Positions 24,891 through 33,575 of a DNA stretch of 64,000 nt are shown piece after piece; within the stretch, counting starts at the first letter, position 1, and each line of letters starts with the position of its first letter. Source of the DNA: JADJLQ01 sp964405735 (GTDB taxonomy: Bacteria > Bacteroidota > Bacteroidia > Chitinophagales > Saprospiraceae); contig CAYOPD010000004.1 in assembly GCA_964405735.1 (NCBI GenBank), positions 1 to 64,000 of the forward strand. Direction: 5' to 3'. The position numbers and the translations under genes are program-made. The notes beneath the pieces were generated by a model that saw only the letters and a program-made list of their open reading frames with translations, was not told the DNA's origin and made no database searches.

Positions 24891-26867
24891 ATGAATCTTA
24901 ATAAATTCCATGTCAAATCGGCTCTATTGATGCTGATTCTGATCACCTGGTCCGCCTGCAAGCCCAGGGGCATCCAGCAGGCCATCAGCTCAGATGCTTC
25001 AGGCAAAGTCTATGTGGCACCCGGCACCCACGATGAATTTTACAACTTTGTCTCCGGAGGATTCAGCGGCCAGATGTCTGTCTATGGTATTCCTTCAGGC
25101 AGATTGTTTCGGGTAATCCCCGTGTTTTCCGTAGACCCTGAAAAAGGCTATGGATACAGCGAGGAATCCAAACCCATGCTGAATACCTCGCACGGCATGG
25201 TGCCCTGGGATGACCTCCACCACATTGCCTTATCCGTGACCGACGGCATTCACGACGGCCGCTGGGCTTTTGGAAATGGCAATAATACACCCAGGATCGC
25301 ACGGGTGGATCTCACCACCTTCCGAACGGCCGAGATCATCGAGATTCCCAACAGCGCCGGTAACCACTCTTCACCCTTTATCACAGAAAATTCCGAATAC
25401 GTGGTAGCGGGTACCCGGTTCAGCGTCCCCATGGACAACGGCAGCACCGATGTGGCGATCGATACTTATAAAGATAATTTTAAAGGAACGGTCAGCTTTG
25501 TCAAAATTGATCCGGCCACTGGCAGGATGAGCCTTGCTTTCCAGATCCTGCTCCCCGGCGTAAACTTTGACCTTTCACGGGCCGGTAAAGGCAAATCCCA
25601 CGGTTGGTTTTTCTTTAGTTGTTACAATTCAGAACAAGCCAATTCCCTACTGGAAGTCAACGCCTCGCAAAAAGACAAGGATTTTATCCTATGCGTAAAC
25701 TGGAAAAAAGCAGAGGAATACGTGAGCCAGGGCAAAGGCACCAAGAAAAAAGTCAGGTATGCCCACAACGTGTATGACGAGAAAAAACATATGGCGACCA
25801 GCAACATCGAAACCGAAGTGCTTGTGCTGGACCCCAAAGAACTTGCGGATATGGTGTATATGATGCCATGTCCAAAATCACCCCATGGCTGTGATACCGA
25901 CCCGAGCGGGGAATTTATCGTAGGAAGCGGCAAACTGGCAGCTACCATGCCGGTATTTTCATTTACCAAAATACAGCAAGCGATTGCAGACAAAACCTAT
26001 GATGGTGATTATGACGGCATCCCTGTACTGAAGTACGAAGCGGTTCTCCATGGAGAGGTTCAAAAACCAGGCTTAGGCCCCTTGCATACCGAATTTGATG
26101 CAAACGGCAATGCTTACACCTCCTTCTTTGTTTCTTCTGAGGTGGTGAAATGGAATGTACAGAGCCTGCAGGTCCTGGACCGGGTTCCGACCTACTATTC
26201 GGTGGGCCATTTAAGTGTACCGGGCGGACCAACTAAAAAACCCTGGGGAAAATACATGATCGCTTACAACAAGATTACCAAAGACCGTTTTCTGCCTACC
26301 GGCCCTGAACTGGCCCAGAGTGCTCAACTGTATGATATCAGCGGGGATAAAATGAAACTGATTCTTGACTTTCCGACCATCGGAGAGCCGCATTATGCAG
26401 AGGCCATTCCGGCAGAACTGGTAGCCAAGAACAGTGTTAAATTTTACAAAATTGAGGAAAACGAAAATCCCTGGGCAGCCAAAGGAGATGATTTTGCCCG
26501 CGTGGAACGCAAGGGTAATGAAGTCCATGTATATATGACCGCCATCCGGTCCCATTTTGTGCCGGACAACATCGAAGGCGTAAAATTGGGGGATGTCGTG
26601 TATTTCCATGTGACGAATATGGAACAAGACTGGGATGTGCCCCATGGTTTTGCGGTCAAAGGCGCAAATAACGCCGAACTTCTGATCATGCCAGGTGAAA
26701 CCCAGACTTTGATGTGGAAGCCAGATCGAATCGGTGTTTTCCCGATGTATTGTACCGATTTTTGCAGCGCCTTGCACCAGGAAATGCAGGGATATATCCG
26801 GATCAGTGCACCCGGATCCAACGTGCCTATTAAATTCAGTACCGGAGACCTTGGTCCTGAAAAGTAG
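24891..26867 (+). CDS. nosZ: Nitrous oxide reductase, clade II (Sec/lipoprotein type)
   Basis: 658 residues. Reduces N2O to N2 in the periplasm. The leader ends at TWSACK (lipobox, no Tat motif), as in clade II. The seven CuZ His ligands can be picked out: DDLHHIAL, AGNHSSPF, KSPHGCDTDP, GPLHTEFD, VGHLSVPGG and GEPHYAEAI. The C-terminal CuA domain has DVPHGF, CTDFCSALHQEM. All ligands are present, so the enzyme should be functional. It leads the nosZ-fas-nosL-nosD-nosF-nosY operon. Confidence 0.97.
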   Translation: MNLNKFHVKSALLMLILITWSACKPRGIQQAISSDASGKVYVAPGTHDEFYNFVSGGFSGQMSVYGIPSGRLFRVIPVFSVDPEKGYGYSEESKPMLNTSHGMVPWDDLHHIALSVTDGIHDGRWAFGNGNNTPRIARVDLTTFRTAEIIEIPNSAGNHSSPFITENSEYVVAGTRFSVPMDNGSTDVAIDTYKDNFKGTVSFVKIDPATGRMSLAFQILLPGVNFDLSRAGKGKSHGWFFFSCYNSEQANSLLEVNASQKDKDFILCVNWKKAEEYVSQGKGTKKKVRYAHNVYDEKKHMATSNIETEVLVLDPKELADMVYMMPCPKSPHGCDTDPSGEFIVGSGKLAATMPVFSFTKIQQAIADKTYDGDYDGIPVLKYEAVLHGEVQKPGLGPLHTEFDANGNAYTSFFVSSEVVKWNVQSLQVLDRVPTYYSVGHLSVPGGPTKKPWGKYMIAYNKITKDRFLPTGPELAQSAQLYDISGDKMKLILDFPTIGEPHYAEAIPAELVAKNSVKFYKIEENENPWAAKGDDFARVERKGNEVHVYMTAIRSHFVPDNIEGVKLGDVVYFHVTNMEQDWDVPHGFAVKGANNAELLIMPGETQTLMWKPDRIGVFPMYCTDFCSALHQEMQGYIRISAPGSNVPIKFSTGDLGPEK

Positions 26868-26901
26868 GTCATTTTTATTCTGAACCTTTAAACCTATACA
26901 T

Positions 26902-27453
26902 ATGAAAACGTTTGTTTTTATTATGATGGCCCTGGTCATGGCATCCTGTAAAACCACGCCCAATCAGGAAGCAGCCACCCCTTCCGATCCTGTAGCAACC
27001 GGTACAGGGCAGGCTAATGTAGTGGATGACGAATCCATGAAGGATGTGGTAAAAATAGCCGTTGGATCACCCGACCACACCACGCTGGTTGCGGCCCTGA
27101 AACAGGCTGATCTGGTAAACGCCCTGGCCAATGCCGGTCCGTTTACGGTATTTGCACCGACCAACGCGGCTTTTGAAAAATTACCTGCCGGAACCGTAGA
27201 CGCCCTGATGAAACCCGATAAAAAAGGAGACCTTCAGGATATCCTGCAATATCATGTAACCACTTCGGCCCTCAAATCATCCTTTTTCAAAGATGGCATG
27301 ACCCTGGGCATGGTAAATGGAAGCAACATCACTTTCCAGGTCAAAGACGGAAAAGTCATGATCAACAATAATGCAACGATCCTGGCTTCTGTACCGGCAT
27401 CCAACGGCATCGTGCATGTGATCGATGCCGTCTTGTTGCCGCCAGCCAAATAA
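26902..27453 (+). CDS. Fasciclin-domain lipoprotein in the nos operon
   Basis: 183 residues. Leader ends VMASCKT (lipobox). A single fasciclin (FAS1) domain covers about 50-180: DHTTLVAALKQADLVNALANAGPFTVFAPTNAAFEKLPAG and SNGIVHVIDAVLLP are classic. FAS1 domains mediate adhesion or protein contacts. Its place between nosZ and nosL suggests a role in NosZ assembly or in the electron transfer complex, but that is inference. Confidence 0.88.
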   Translation: MKTFVFIMMALVMASCKTTPNQEAATPSDPVATGTGQANVVDDESMKDVVKIAVGSPDHTTLVAALKQADLVNALANAGPFTVFAPTNAAFEKLPAGTVDALMKPDKKGDLQDILQYHVTTSALKSSFFKDGMTLGMVNGSNITFQVKDGKVMINNNATILASVPASNGIVHVIDAVLLPPAK

Positions 27454-27494
27454 AACAGGATCCATTACCAAAGCCTTACTCAAACGACCTTCTG

Positions 27495-28523
27495 ATGAAA
27501 AACAAGGATTTAACGGTGCTTTCGAGAATTGTCATGGCCTTTGCCACAGGCATGCTGGTAGCCGTATTCTTTCTTCCGGCATGGAGAATTGACCTTTTCG
27601 CCCCGCAATACCCTGAAGGGCTCAAGATGAATATCTGGTTAGACCGGTTGTCCGGTGACGTGGACATCATCAACGGCCTCAATCACTATATTGGGATGAA
27701 ACCCTTCTCCAATGCATCCTTTCCTGAATTTGAGTGGTTGAAATATGTGGTTTACTTTTTCATCGGTATGGGTTTGTTGATTTCCCTGACGGGGAAAAAA
27801 AGGATTTTAGTCCTGTACGCGATCCTGACGGTCGTCGGCGGAAGCCTGGCGATGTATGATTTTTACCAGTGGGGTTACGAGTTTGGCCACGATCTGGATC
27901 CGAAAGCCGCTATCCAGGTCCCCGGCATGTCCTACCAGCCTCCTTTATTCGGTCATAAAAGATTATTGAATTTTGATTCTTATTCCTTTCCGGATATCGG
28001 GGGCTGGCTGGTCATTTCATCTGCGATCCTGGCTTTTATTGTTTTAGTTTATGAATGGTATCTCCATCGCGTACCCAAAACAAGCTCCCCCCTGACGGCC
28101 CTTTTGATCTGTACCGGAATCTGCGCCGGAATATCCTCCTGCCAGGTACAGCCCGAACCCCTGGTCGCAGGTCAGGATATGTGTTTTCACTGCAAGATGA
28201 CCATTGTCGAACCGCGATACGGTGGTGAAATCGTGACCAATAAGGGGAAGGTCTATAAATTTGACGATATCGCCTGTATGAAAGCCTTTATCAGCTCCAC
28301 CACCGTAAGACAGGAAGAGTTTAAGTTTACCCTGGTTTCCAATTTTAATAACGAAAAGGAATGGCTTGCTGCAGGTACTGCATTTTATTATACGGGTCCT
28401 TTAATGAAAAGCCCTATGGGTTCCAATACCGGTGCTTTCCCGGATCAAGCAGAAGCTGTCCGCTTCAAGGGTGAAAATGAAGGCCGGATTTCAGATTGGG
28501 GCACCTTGCTGAAAAGCCAGTGA
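27495..28523 (+). CDS. nosL: Membrane domain fused to NosL copper chaperone
   Basis: 342 residues. The first 190 residues hold about four membrane helices (about 9-30, 77-93, 97-115, 172-190) with a periplasmic loop. A lipobox-like GISSC appears at about 214-218, then the NosL domain with MCFHCKMTIVEPRYGGEIVTNKGKVYKFDDIACMKAF, containing the Cys/Met copper-binding motif. NosL delivers copper(I) to apo-NosZ. Standard NosL is a lipoprotein of about 170-200 residues; here it appears attached to a membrane module. The next gene (nosD) overlaps by TGATG. Confidence 0.85.
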   Translation: MKNKDLTVLSRIVMAFATGMLVAVFFLPAWRIDLFAPQYPEGLKMNIWLDRLSGDVDIINGLNHYIGMKPFSNASFPEFEWLKYVVYFFIGMGLLISLTGKKRILVLYAILTVVGGSLAMYDFYQWGYEFGHDLDPKAAIQVPGMSYQPPLFGHKRLLNFDSYSFPDIGGWLVISSAILAFIVLVYEWYLHRVPKTSSPLTALLICTGICAGISSCQVQPEPLVAGQDMCFHCKMTIVEPRYGGEIVTNKGKVYKFDDIACMKAFISSTTVRQEEFKFTLVSNFNNEKEWLAAGTAFYYTGPLMKSPMGSNTGAFPDQAEAVRFKGENEGRISDWGTLLKSQ

Positions 28524-29752
28524 TGCGTTGGACTATTATTCTCCTTTTACTGATACCGGCTGTTCTGCCGGCAAAGGTAATCGACCTGTATCCGCATCAG
28601 GACAGCGCCTCGATCCATAACCACTTCAGAGAAGCCGGTGATGGAGACACCCTCCGGTTTAACGAAGGTGTGTATGATATTCACAGCATTGTGGTCACCA
28701 AACCCCTCGTCCTACTTGGCCGTGGCAATTGTATCCTGGATGCTTCCGGTAAATTTGAAATCCTGACCATCAGTGCCCATGCTGGAACCATTCAGGGTTT
28801 GACCCTGAGGAACTCCGGTTATTCCTCAATGAATGATTTTGCGGCGATCAAAGTCATTGATGCCTCCAACCTGCTGATCACCGGTAACACCATCCTGGAT
28901 TCCTACTTTGCCATTCACCTGTCCAATGCATCTTACTGTACCATCCGCAACAATACCATCAAAGGAAAGGCCATATCCGAACAATTGAACGGCAATGCCA
29001 TCCATGCATGGAAAAGCCACCACCTGATTATCGAAAACAACACCGTGAGCGGGCACCGGGACGGCATTTACCTGGAGTTTGTCACCCATTCCGCGATCAC
29101 GGGAAATCACAGCCTGCTCCAGATGCGGTATGGCCTGCATTTTATGTTTTCCAATGATGATGTGTATACGAATAATACTTTTGAAGAAAACGGGGCCGGG
29201 GTCGCCGTCATGTACAGCAAACGGGTCACCATGAAAGAAAATCTGTTCAGGAACAACTGGGGGCCATCCGCTTACGGATTGCTCCTCAAGGACATTTCAG
29301 ACAGTGAAATTTCACAAAACCGATTTGAAGAAAATACCCGGGGCATCCACATGGAAGGGACCTCGCGGATTCAGCTCCGCTACAATTCGTTTAAAGACAA
29401 TGGCTGGGGCATTGCGATCCAGGCCAGTTGCAATGACAATTCATTTTCTTACAATAATTTTATCAGCAATTCTTTCGATGTTTCCACCAATGGCCAGGTC
29501 ATCCTCAATGTATTTGAACACAACTACTGGGATGAATACGAAGGCTATGACCTAAATAAAGACGGCATCGGGGACATTCCTTATCATCCGCTCAGCCTGT
29601 TTGGACTGCTGATCGAACAAAATCCCAGCATGCTTATCCTGGTAAAAAGTTTTATGATGCAATTGTTCGAAAGAATGGAAAAAGCCATCCCGAGCCTCAC
29701 TCCCGAACATTTTGTTGATCTTCATCCAATAATGAAACCCTACAAGCCATGA
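28523..29752 (+). CDS. nosD: NosD, periplasmic copper-insertion protein
   Basis: About 409 residues. Signal peptide (residues 1-17). The rest is a right-handed parallel beta-helix with repeats such as NLLITGNTILDSYFAIHLS, HLIIENNTVSGHRDGIYLEF, SAITGNHSLLQMRYGLHFMFS and RIQLRYNSFKDNGWGIAIQA, then the NosD ending with NYWDEYEGYDLNKDGIGDIPY. It works with NosF and NosY to mature the CuZ centre. The start ATG at 28523 overlaps the previous stop (TGATG), and its end overlaps nosF (ATGA). Confidence 0.95.
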   Translation: MRWTIILLLLIPAVLPAKVIDLYPHQDSASIHNHFREAGDGDTLRFNEGVYDIHSIVVTKPLVLLGRGNCILDASGKFEILTISAHAGTIQGLTLRNSGYSSMNDFAAIKVIDASNLLITGNTILDSYFAIHLSNASYCTIRNNTIKGKAISEQLNGNAIHAWKSHHLIIENNTVSGHRDGIYLEFVTHSAITGNHSLLQMRYGLHFMFSNDDVYTNNTFEENGAGVAVMYSKRVTMKENLFRNNWGPSAYGLLLKDISDSEISQNRFEENTRGIHMEGTSRIQLRYNSFKDNGWGIAIQASCNDNSFSYNNFISNSFDVSTNGQVILNVFEHNYWDEYEGYDLNKDGIGDIPYHPLSLFGLLIEQNPSMLILVKSFMMQLFERMEKAIPSLTPEHFVDLHPIMKPYKP

Positions 29753-30477
29753 TCCGGATTGAACATATTGGTAAAAAATACAGAAAAATCCAGGCGCTCG
29801 ATGATATCAATCTTTTTTTCAACCGCGGTCAGGCGGTTTCTTTGATCGGCCCAAACGGTTCGGGTAAAACCACCCTGATCAAATGCATCCTGGGACTGGT
29901 CCTCCCCGATCACGGAAGGATATTTGTCCATACGCAACCCATTGAATCCAGCCCCACCTACCGAAACCAGATCGGGTATATGCCCCAGATCGGCCGGTAC
30001 CCCGATCAGATGAAAGTTGGCCAGTTGTTCAAGCTGCTGAAGGACCTGCGCCATTCTGATCCTGCCAAACTGGATTATGAATTGTATGAAGAATTTAACC
30101 TATCCTCCCTGTTCGAAAGCCGCATGCATACCCTCAGCGGAGGCACCCGGCAGAAAGTCAGTGCCGCACTGGCCTTTTTATTCAACCCGGAAATACTCAT
30201 TCTGGACGAACCGACCGCAGGCCTGGACCCCCTGTCTTCGGAATTGCTGAAAAAGAAAATCATTGCTGAAAAAGAAAAACACAAACTGGTCCTGATCACG
30301 TCACACATCCTCAGTGACCTGGAAGATTTGAGTACCCATGTGGTTTACCTGCAGGAAGGAAAAATGATCTTTTACAAAGACCTGCCTACCCTGCAACTGG
30401 AAACCAGGGAACAAAAACTCAGCCGGGCCATCGCATATTTTATGAAAAAAAACAATACGGTAGCACCCCTGAATTAA
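29749..30477 (+). CDS. nosF: NosF, ABC transporter ATP-binding protein
   Basis: 242 residues. Walker A GPNGSGKTT (about 33-41), Q-loop region IGYMPQIGRYP, signature LSGGTRQKVS (about 128) and Walker B EILILDEPTAGLDP (about 148), then the switch His in LITSHILSDL. It powers NosDFY during NosZ copper-centre assembly. Starts in the ATGA overlap with nosD; nosY begins six bases downstream. Confidence 0.96.
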   Translation: MIRIEHIGKKYRKIQALDDINLFFNRGQAVSLIGPNGSGKTTLIKCILGLVLPDHGRIFVHTQPIESSPTYRNQIGYMPQIGRYPDQMKVGQLFKLLKDLRHSDPAKLDYELYEEFNLSSLFESRMHTLSGGTRQKVSAALAFLFNPEILILDEPTAGLDPLSSELLKKKIIAEKEKHKLVLITSHILSDLEDLSTHVVYLQEGKMIFYKDLPTLQLETREQKLSRAIAYFMKKNNTVAPLN

Positions 30478-30483
30478 TCGATC

Positions 30484-31251
30484 ATGCTGAAGTTGCCCAG
30501 ATACATCATATACGATATCCTCCGGAACAAGATCATCCTGGCCTATACCCTCCTCCTGTTCCTGATCTCCACGGGTTTGTTTCAATTGGAAGAAAACAAT
30601 GACAAGGCCCTGCTCGGGCTGTTGAGTGTGGTACTCATCGTGGTGCCGCTGGTCAGCCTGATCTTCACGACCATCCACTATTACAATTCTTATGAATTTA
30701 TGGAATTGCTCCTCTGCCAGCCCCAAAGCCGGTGGAGCATCCTGTTGAGCGAATATTCCGGGGTGGCCGTATCCCTGCTGGTGGCTTACGGGGTCGGAGT
30801 GGGCCTGCCTCTCCTGATTTATTCCCTGGGCGCGGTAGGCTTTTACCTGCTGCTTACCGGTTTGTTGCTTTCGATGATCTTTTGTTCGCTTGCATTTCTG
30901 ATTTCGGTTATATCCCGGGATAAAGCCAAGGGAATCGGTATCGCCCTGTTGTTTTGGTTTTATTTTGCCCTGATATACGATGGGGTCCTCCTGCTCATCC
31001 TTTTTTCATTGAGTGACTATCCCCTTGAAAAACTCACTTTTTTGTTTTCCGCCCTCAATCCCATTGACCTGGGGCGGGTATTTGTGATGCTTAAAATGGA
31101 TATCGGCGCCCTGATGGGTTATACCGGCGCCGTTTATAAAAATTTCCTGGGCAAGGAAACCGGGATTTTGTTTACCTGCATCATCAATCTCGCCTGGGTG
31201 ATCGTACCCCTGCTCCTGGCGAAAAAAATATTCAATAAAAAGGATATGTGA
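30484..31251 (+). CDS. nosY: NosY, ABC permease
   Basis: 255 residues with six membrane segments (from about 18, 50, 105, 135, 165 and 230). Seen: RYIIYDILRNKIILAYTLLLFLIS at the N-terminus and the central YEFMELLLCQPQSRWSILLSEYSG, which matches ABC-2 type permeases of nos clusters. It completes NosDFY. It ends 19 bases before the stop of the converging AIM24 gene. Confidence 0.92.
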   Translation: MLKLPRYIIYDILRNKIILAYTLLLFLISTGLFQLEENNDKALLGLLSVVLIVVPLVSLIFTTIHYYNSYEFMELLLCQPQSRWSILLSEYSGVAVSLLVAYGVGVGLPLLIYSLGAVGFYLLLTGLLLSMIFCSLAFLISVISRDKAKGIGIALLFWFYFALIYDGVLLLILFSLSDYPLEKLTFLFSALNPIDLGRVFVMLKMDIGALMGYTGAVYKNFLGKETGILFTCIINLAWVIVPLLLAKKIFNKKDM

Positions 31252-31269
31252 TTTCGAAACACGCATGCA

Positions 31270-32058
31270 TCAGCGGCCATCTCCATCAAGGAGGTTGCCG
31301 AGTCCACCCAGGATACTTCCTTCATCCTTTCTTTTGAAGGTGCCATAAGCCAGGATCCGGGAGGCCAGCCGGCTGATCGGCAGGGTTTGGATCCATACCG
31401 TCCCGGGACCTTCAAGAGTGGCAAAAAACAAACCTTCCCCGCCGAAAATGGTGTTTTTGATCCCGCCGACGAACTGGATATCGTAATGCACCGAAGGAGT
31501 GAATGCTACGATGCACCCGGTATCAATTTTAATAGTCTCTCCATATTTCAGCTCCCGTTGAAGGACATGACCTCCGGCGTGTACAAAAGCCATACCATCA
31601 CCTTCCAGCTTTTGCATGATAAACCCTTCGCCACCGAACAAACCCGTACCCAATTTGCGCTGAAATTCAATGCCCACTTCGACGCCTTTTGCGGCGCACA
31701 GAAAAGCATCCTTCTGGCAGATCATCTTGCCCCCAAGCCGGTATAAGTCCATGGCAATGATCTTACCCGGATAGGGAGAAGCAAAAGAAACCCTGTTTTT
31801 GCCATGACCCATATTGGTATAGGCCGTCATAAATAGACTCTCTCCGGTCAGGACCCTCTTGCCGGCCGACATCAGCTTTCCAAAGAAACCCTTGTCCTCA
31901 TGGCGCCCGTCCCCAAAGATGGTTTCCATCTGGATGGGCTCATCCATCATCATAAAGGCTCCTGCTTCCGCAATGGCGGTCTCCCCCGGATCGAGTTCGA
32001 TCTCCACATACTGCATTTCTTCTCCGTATATCTTATAATCTATTTCATGGTCTGACAT
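31270..32058 (-). CDS. AIM24/TIGR00266 family protein
   Basis: About 262 residues. The body carries the family pattern: YVEIELDPGETAIAEAGAFMMMDE, TGESLFMTAYTN, ASPYPGKIIAMDLYRLGG, GEGFIMQKLEGDGMAFVHAGG, VGGIKNTIFGGEGLFFATLEGPGTVWIQTLPISRLASRI. Widely conserved and not understood. The start is the ATG at 32058. The frame stays open for more than 120 codons upstream, but that part runs into the start region of the divergent epimerase gene. Confidence 0.88.
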   Translation of the reverse strand: MSDHEIDYKIYGEEMQYVEIELDPGETAIAEAGAFMMMDEPIQMETIFGDGRHEDKGFFGKLMSAGKRVLTGESLFMTAYTNMGHGKNRVSFASPYPGKIIAMDLYRLGGKMICQKDAFLCAAKGVEVGIEFQRKLGTGLFGGEGFIMQKLEGDGMAFVHAGGHVLQRELKYGETIKIDTGCIVAFTPSVHYDIQFVGGIKNTIFGGEGLFFATLEGPGTVWIQTLPISRLASRILAYGTFKRKDEGSILGGLGNLLDGDGR

Positions 32059-32160
32059 ATTGCATTTTTTTGGGTGCAAAGATAAGGAGAGCATGATATT
32101 GAAGTAGAGTACCGAGACTGAAGGCGCTAACTGCAATCCAACCTGTTTATCTTCGTCTCC

Positions 32161-33225
32161 ATGAAAATCCGATCCATCCGTTTTCGACTGGAAAACCTTC
32201 AACTTGCCAAACCTTATACGATAGCCTGGAAAACCGTTGACCGGGTTGAGAACCTGTTTTGTTTTCTGGAAACGGACCAGGGCATTACCGGCTATGGCAG
32301 CTGCAATCCGGAAAATGAGGTGGTTCATGTATCCACAAAAGATACCCTCGAGGCTCAGGAACAGTTTGACCAGGATTTGTTGCTGAATAAGTCCTTGGAT
32401 CATCCGGTAGAATTGATCGAATCTTTGCTGCCCTCCCTGCAACGGGTGCCCACCCTGTTAGCCGCCCTCGATATTGCCATTTGGGACGCCTGGTCCAAAG
32501 CACAGGGAAAACCTCTGGTGGAAGCGCTGGGGAAAAAAAACGGACCCCTGCCCACTTCGGTCACCATCGGCATCATGGACGATGACCAGACGGTGATGGA
32601 AGCCAAAGAATTCCTTGCCCTCGGTTTCACACACCTGAAAATAAAAATTGGCCTGGATCCAAACCGGGACACCGAGAGGCTTGTGAGGCTGAGGGAGGCG
32701 GTTGGTTCCCGCCCTTTTATCCGGGTGGACGTCAACCAGGGATACCGGCTCGAAGATTTTAAAAAGTTATACACAGCCTGTGCCGGATTGCAAATTGAAT
32801 TGTTTGAACAACCCCTGCGCACGGATTGGTTTGACCAGATCGACAACCTGCCCATCGAGGTGAAGGCTTTCATCGCGGCCGATGAGTCGCTGCATGGTGA
32901 AGCGGATGCGCGGCAAATTGCTGCGGCCGGACGCTGCGGTATATTTAACATCAAACTGATGAAATGCGGCGGGTTGCACCAGGCCGGTAAACTCGCCCGG
33001 ATCGCTGAGTCCCACGACATCAAGCTGATGTGGGGCTGCAACGACGAAAGCCGGCTCAGCATTGCCGCTGCCATGCACCTTGCCTATGCCACCGGCGGGA
33101 CCCGCTTCCTGGACCTGGATGGCAGTTTCGACCTCGCCCGCGACCCTGCCTCAGGCGGATTTGAACTGATTGACGGAAAACTGATACCTTTGGAAAAACC
33201 GGGACTCGGAATAACAATAGATTGA
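32161..33225 (+). CDS. Enolase-superfamily dipeptide epimerase
   Basis: 354 residues. Muconate-cycloisomerase subgroup: capping domain 1-125, TIM barrel 130-354. Catalytic Lys pair LKIKIG (about 160), metal ligands Asp in VDVNQGY (about 189), Glu in ELFEQP (about 217), Asp in AADES (about 242), second Lys in NIKLMKCGG (about 265), and the DxD FLDLDGSFDL near 320, the signature of L-Ala-D/L-Glu-type epimerases. It recycles cell-wall dipeptides or epimerises others. The near-consensus -7 TATCTTCG is 7 bases from the start. Likely co-transcribed with the 101-residue gene. Confidence 0.88.
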   Translation: MKIRSIRFRLENLQLAKPYTIAWKTVDRVENLFCFLETDQGITGYGSCNPENEVVHVSTKDTLEAQEQFDQDLLLNKSLDHPVELIESLLPSLQRVPTLLAALDIAIWDAWSKAQGKPLVEALGKKNGPLPTSVTIGIMDDDQTVMEAKEFLALGFTHLKIKIGLDPNRDTERLVRLREAVGSRPFIRVDVNQGYRLEDFKKLYTACAGLQIELFEQPLRTDWFDQIDNLPIEVKAFIAADESLHGEADARQIAAAGRCGIFNIKLMKCGGLHQAGKLARIAESHDIKLMWGCNDESRLSIAAAMHLAYATGGTRFLDLDGSFDLARDPASGGFELIDGKLIPLEKPGLGITID

Positions 33226-33238
33226 GTTAAACCTCCTC

Positions 33239-33544
33239 ATGGAATCTTTTAATACACTGCTCGAAGCCATCCAGGCTTACAAAGACGAAGGTTATACCGA
33301 AGATTTTAACCTACAGGAAAATTGTATGGTTTGCTCCAATGGCAAATACAAACTGAAAGCGGGTGATTTTTTAATTGACAAACATTACCGTTTTGAGGAC
33401 AATACCGATCCCTCCGACCAATCCATCATCTATGCGATCTCATCTGACAAATATGATGTAAAAGGAATTCTGATCAATGCTTATGGGATTTACAGCGATG
33501 ATATGGCGAATGACATGATTGAGGCGCTGTCGGTGAGGAGGTAG
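33239..33544 (+). CDS. Small conserved Bacteroidota protein
   Basis: 101 residues, soluble and acidic: GYTEDFNLQENCMVCSNGKY, DKHYRFEDNTDPSDQSIIYAIS and YDVKGILINAYGIYSDDM. Relatives are often labelled phosphoribosylpyrophosphate synthetase, but no PRPP synthase motifs are visible, so that label appears misleading. It contains a CxxC. It lies 14 bases downstream of the epimerase. Its stop is followed by TAGTCAG repeats. Confidence 0.78.
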   Translation: MESFNTLLEAIQAYKDEGYTEDFNLQENCMVCSNGKYKLKAGDFLIDKHYRFEDNTDPSDQSIIYAISSDKYDVKGILINAYGIYSDDMANDMIEALSVRR

Positions 33545-33563
33545 TCAGTAGTCAGTGGTCAGC
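33542..33563 (+). repeat. Short (TAGTCAG)n repeat abutting a stop codon
   Basis: Starting in the stop codon TAG of the small gene, TAGTCAGTAGTCAGTGGTCAG continues as degenerate heptads. It is the same motif and layout as found after the DUF3365 gene at 8831-8858. Confidence 0.5.
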
Positions 33564-33575
33564 AATTAGCTTTGG

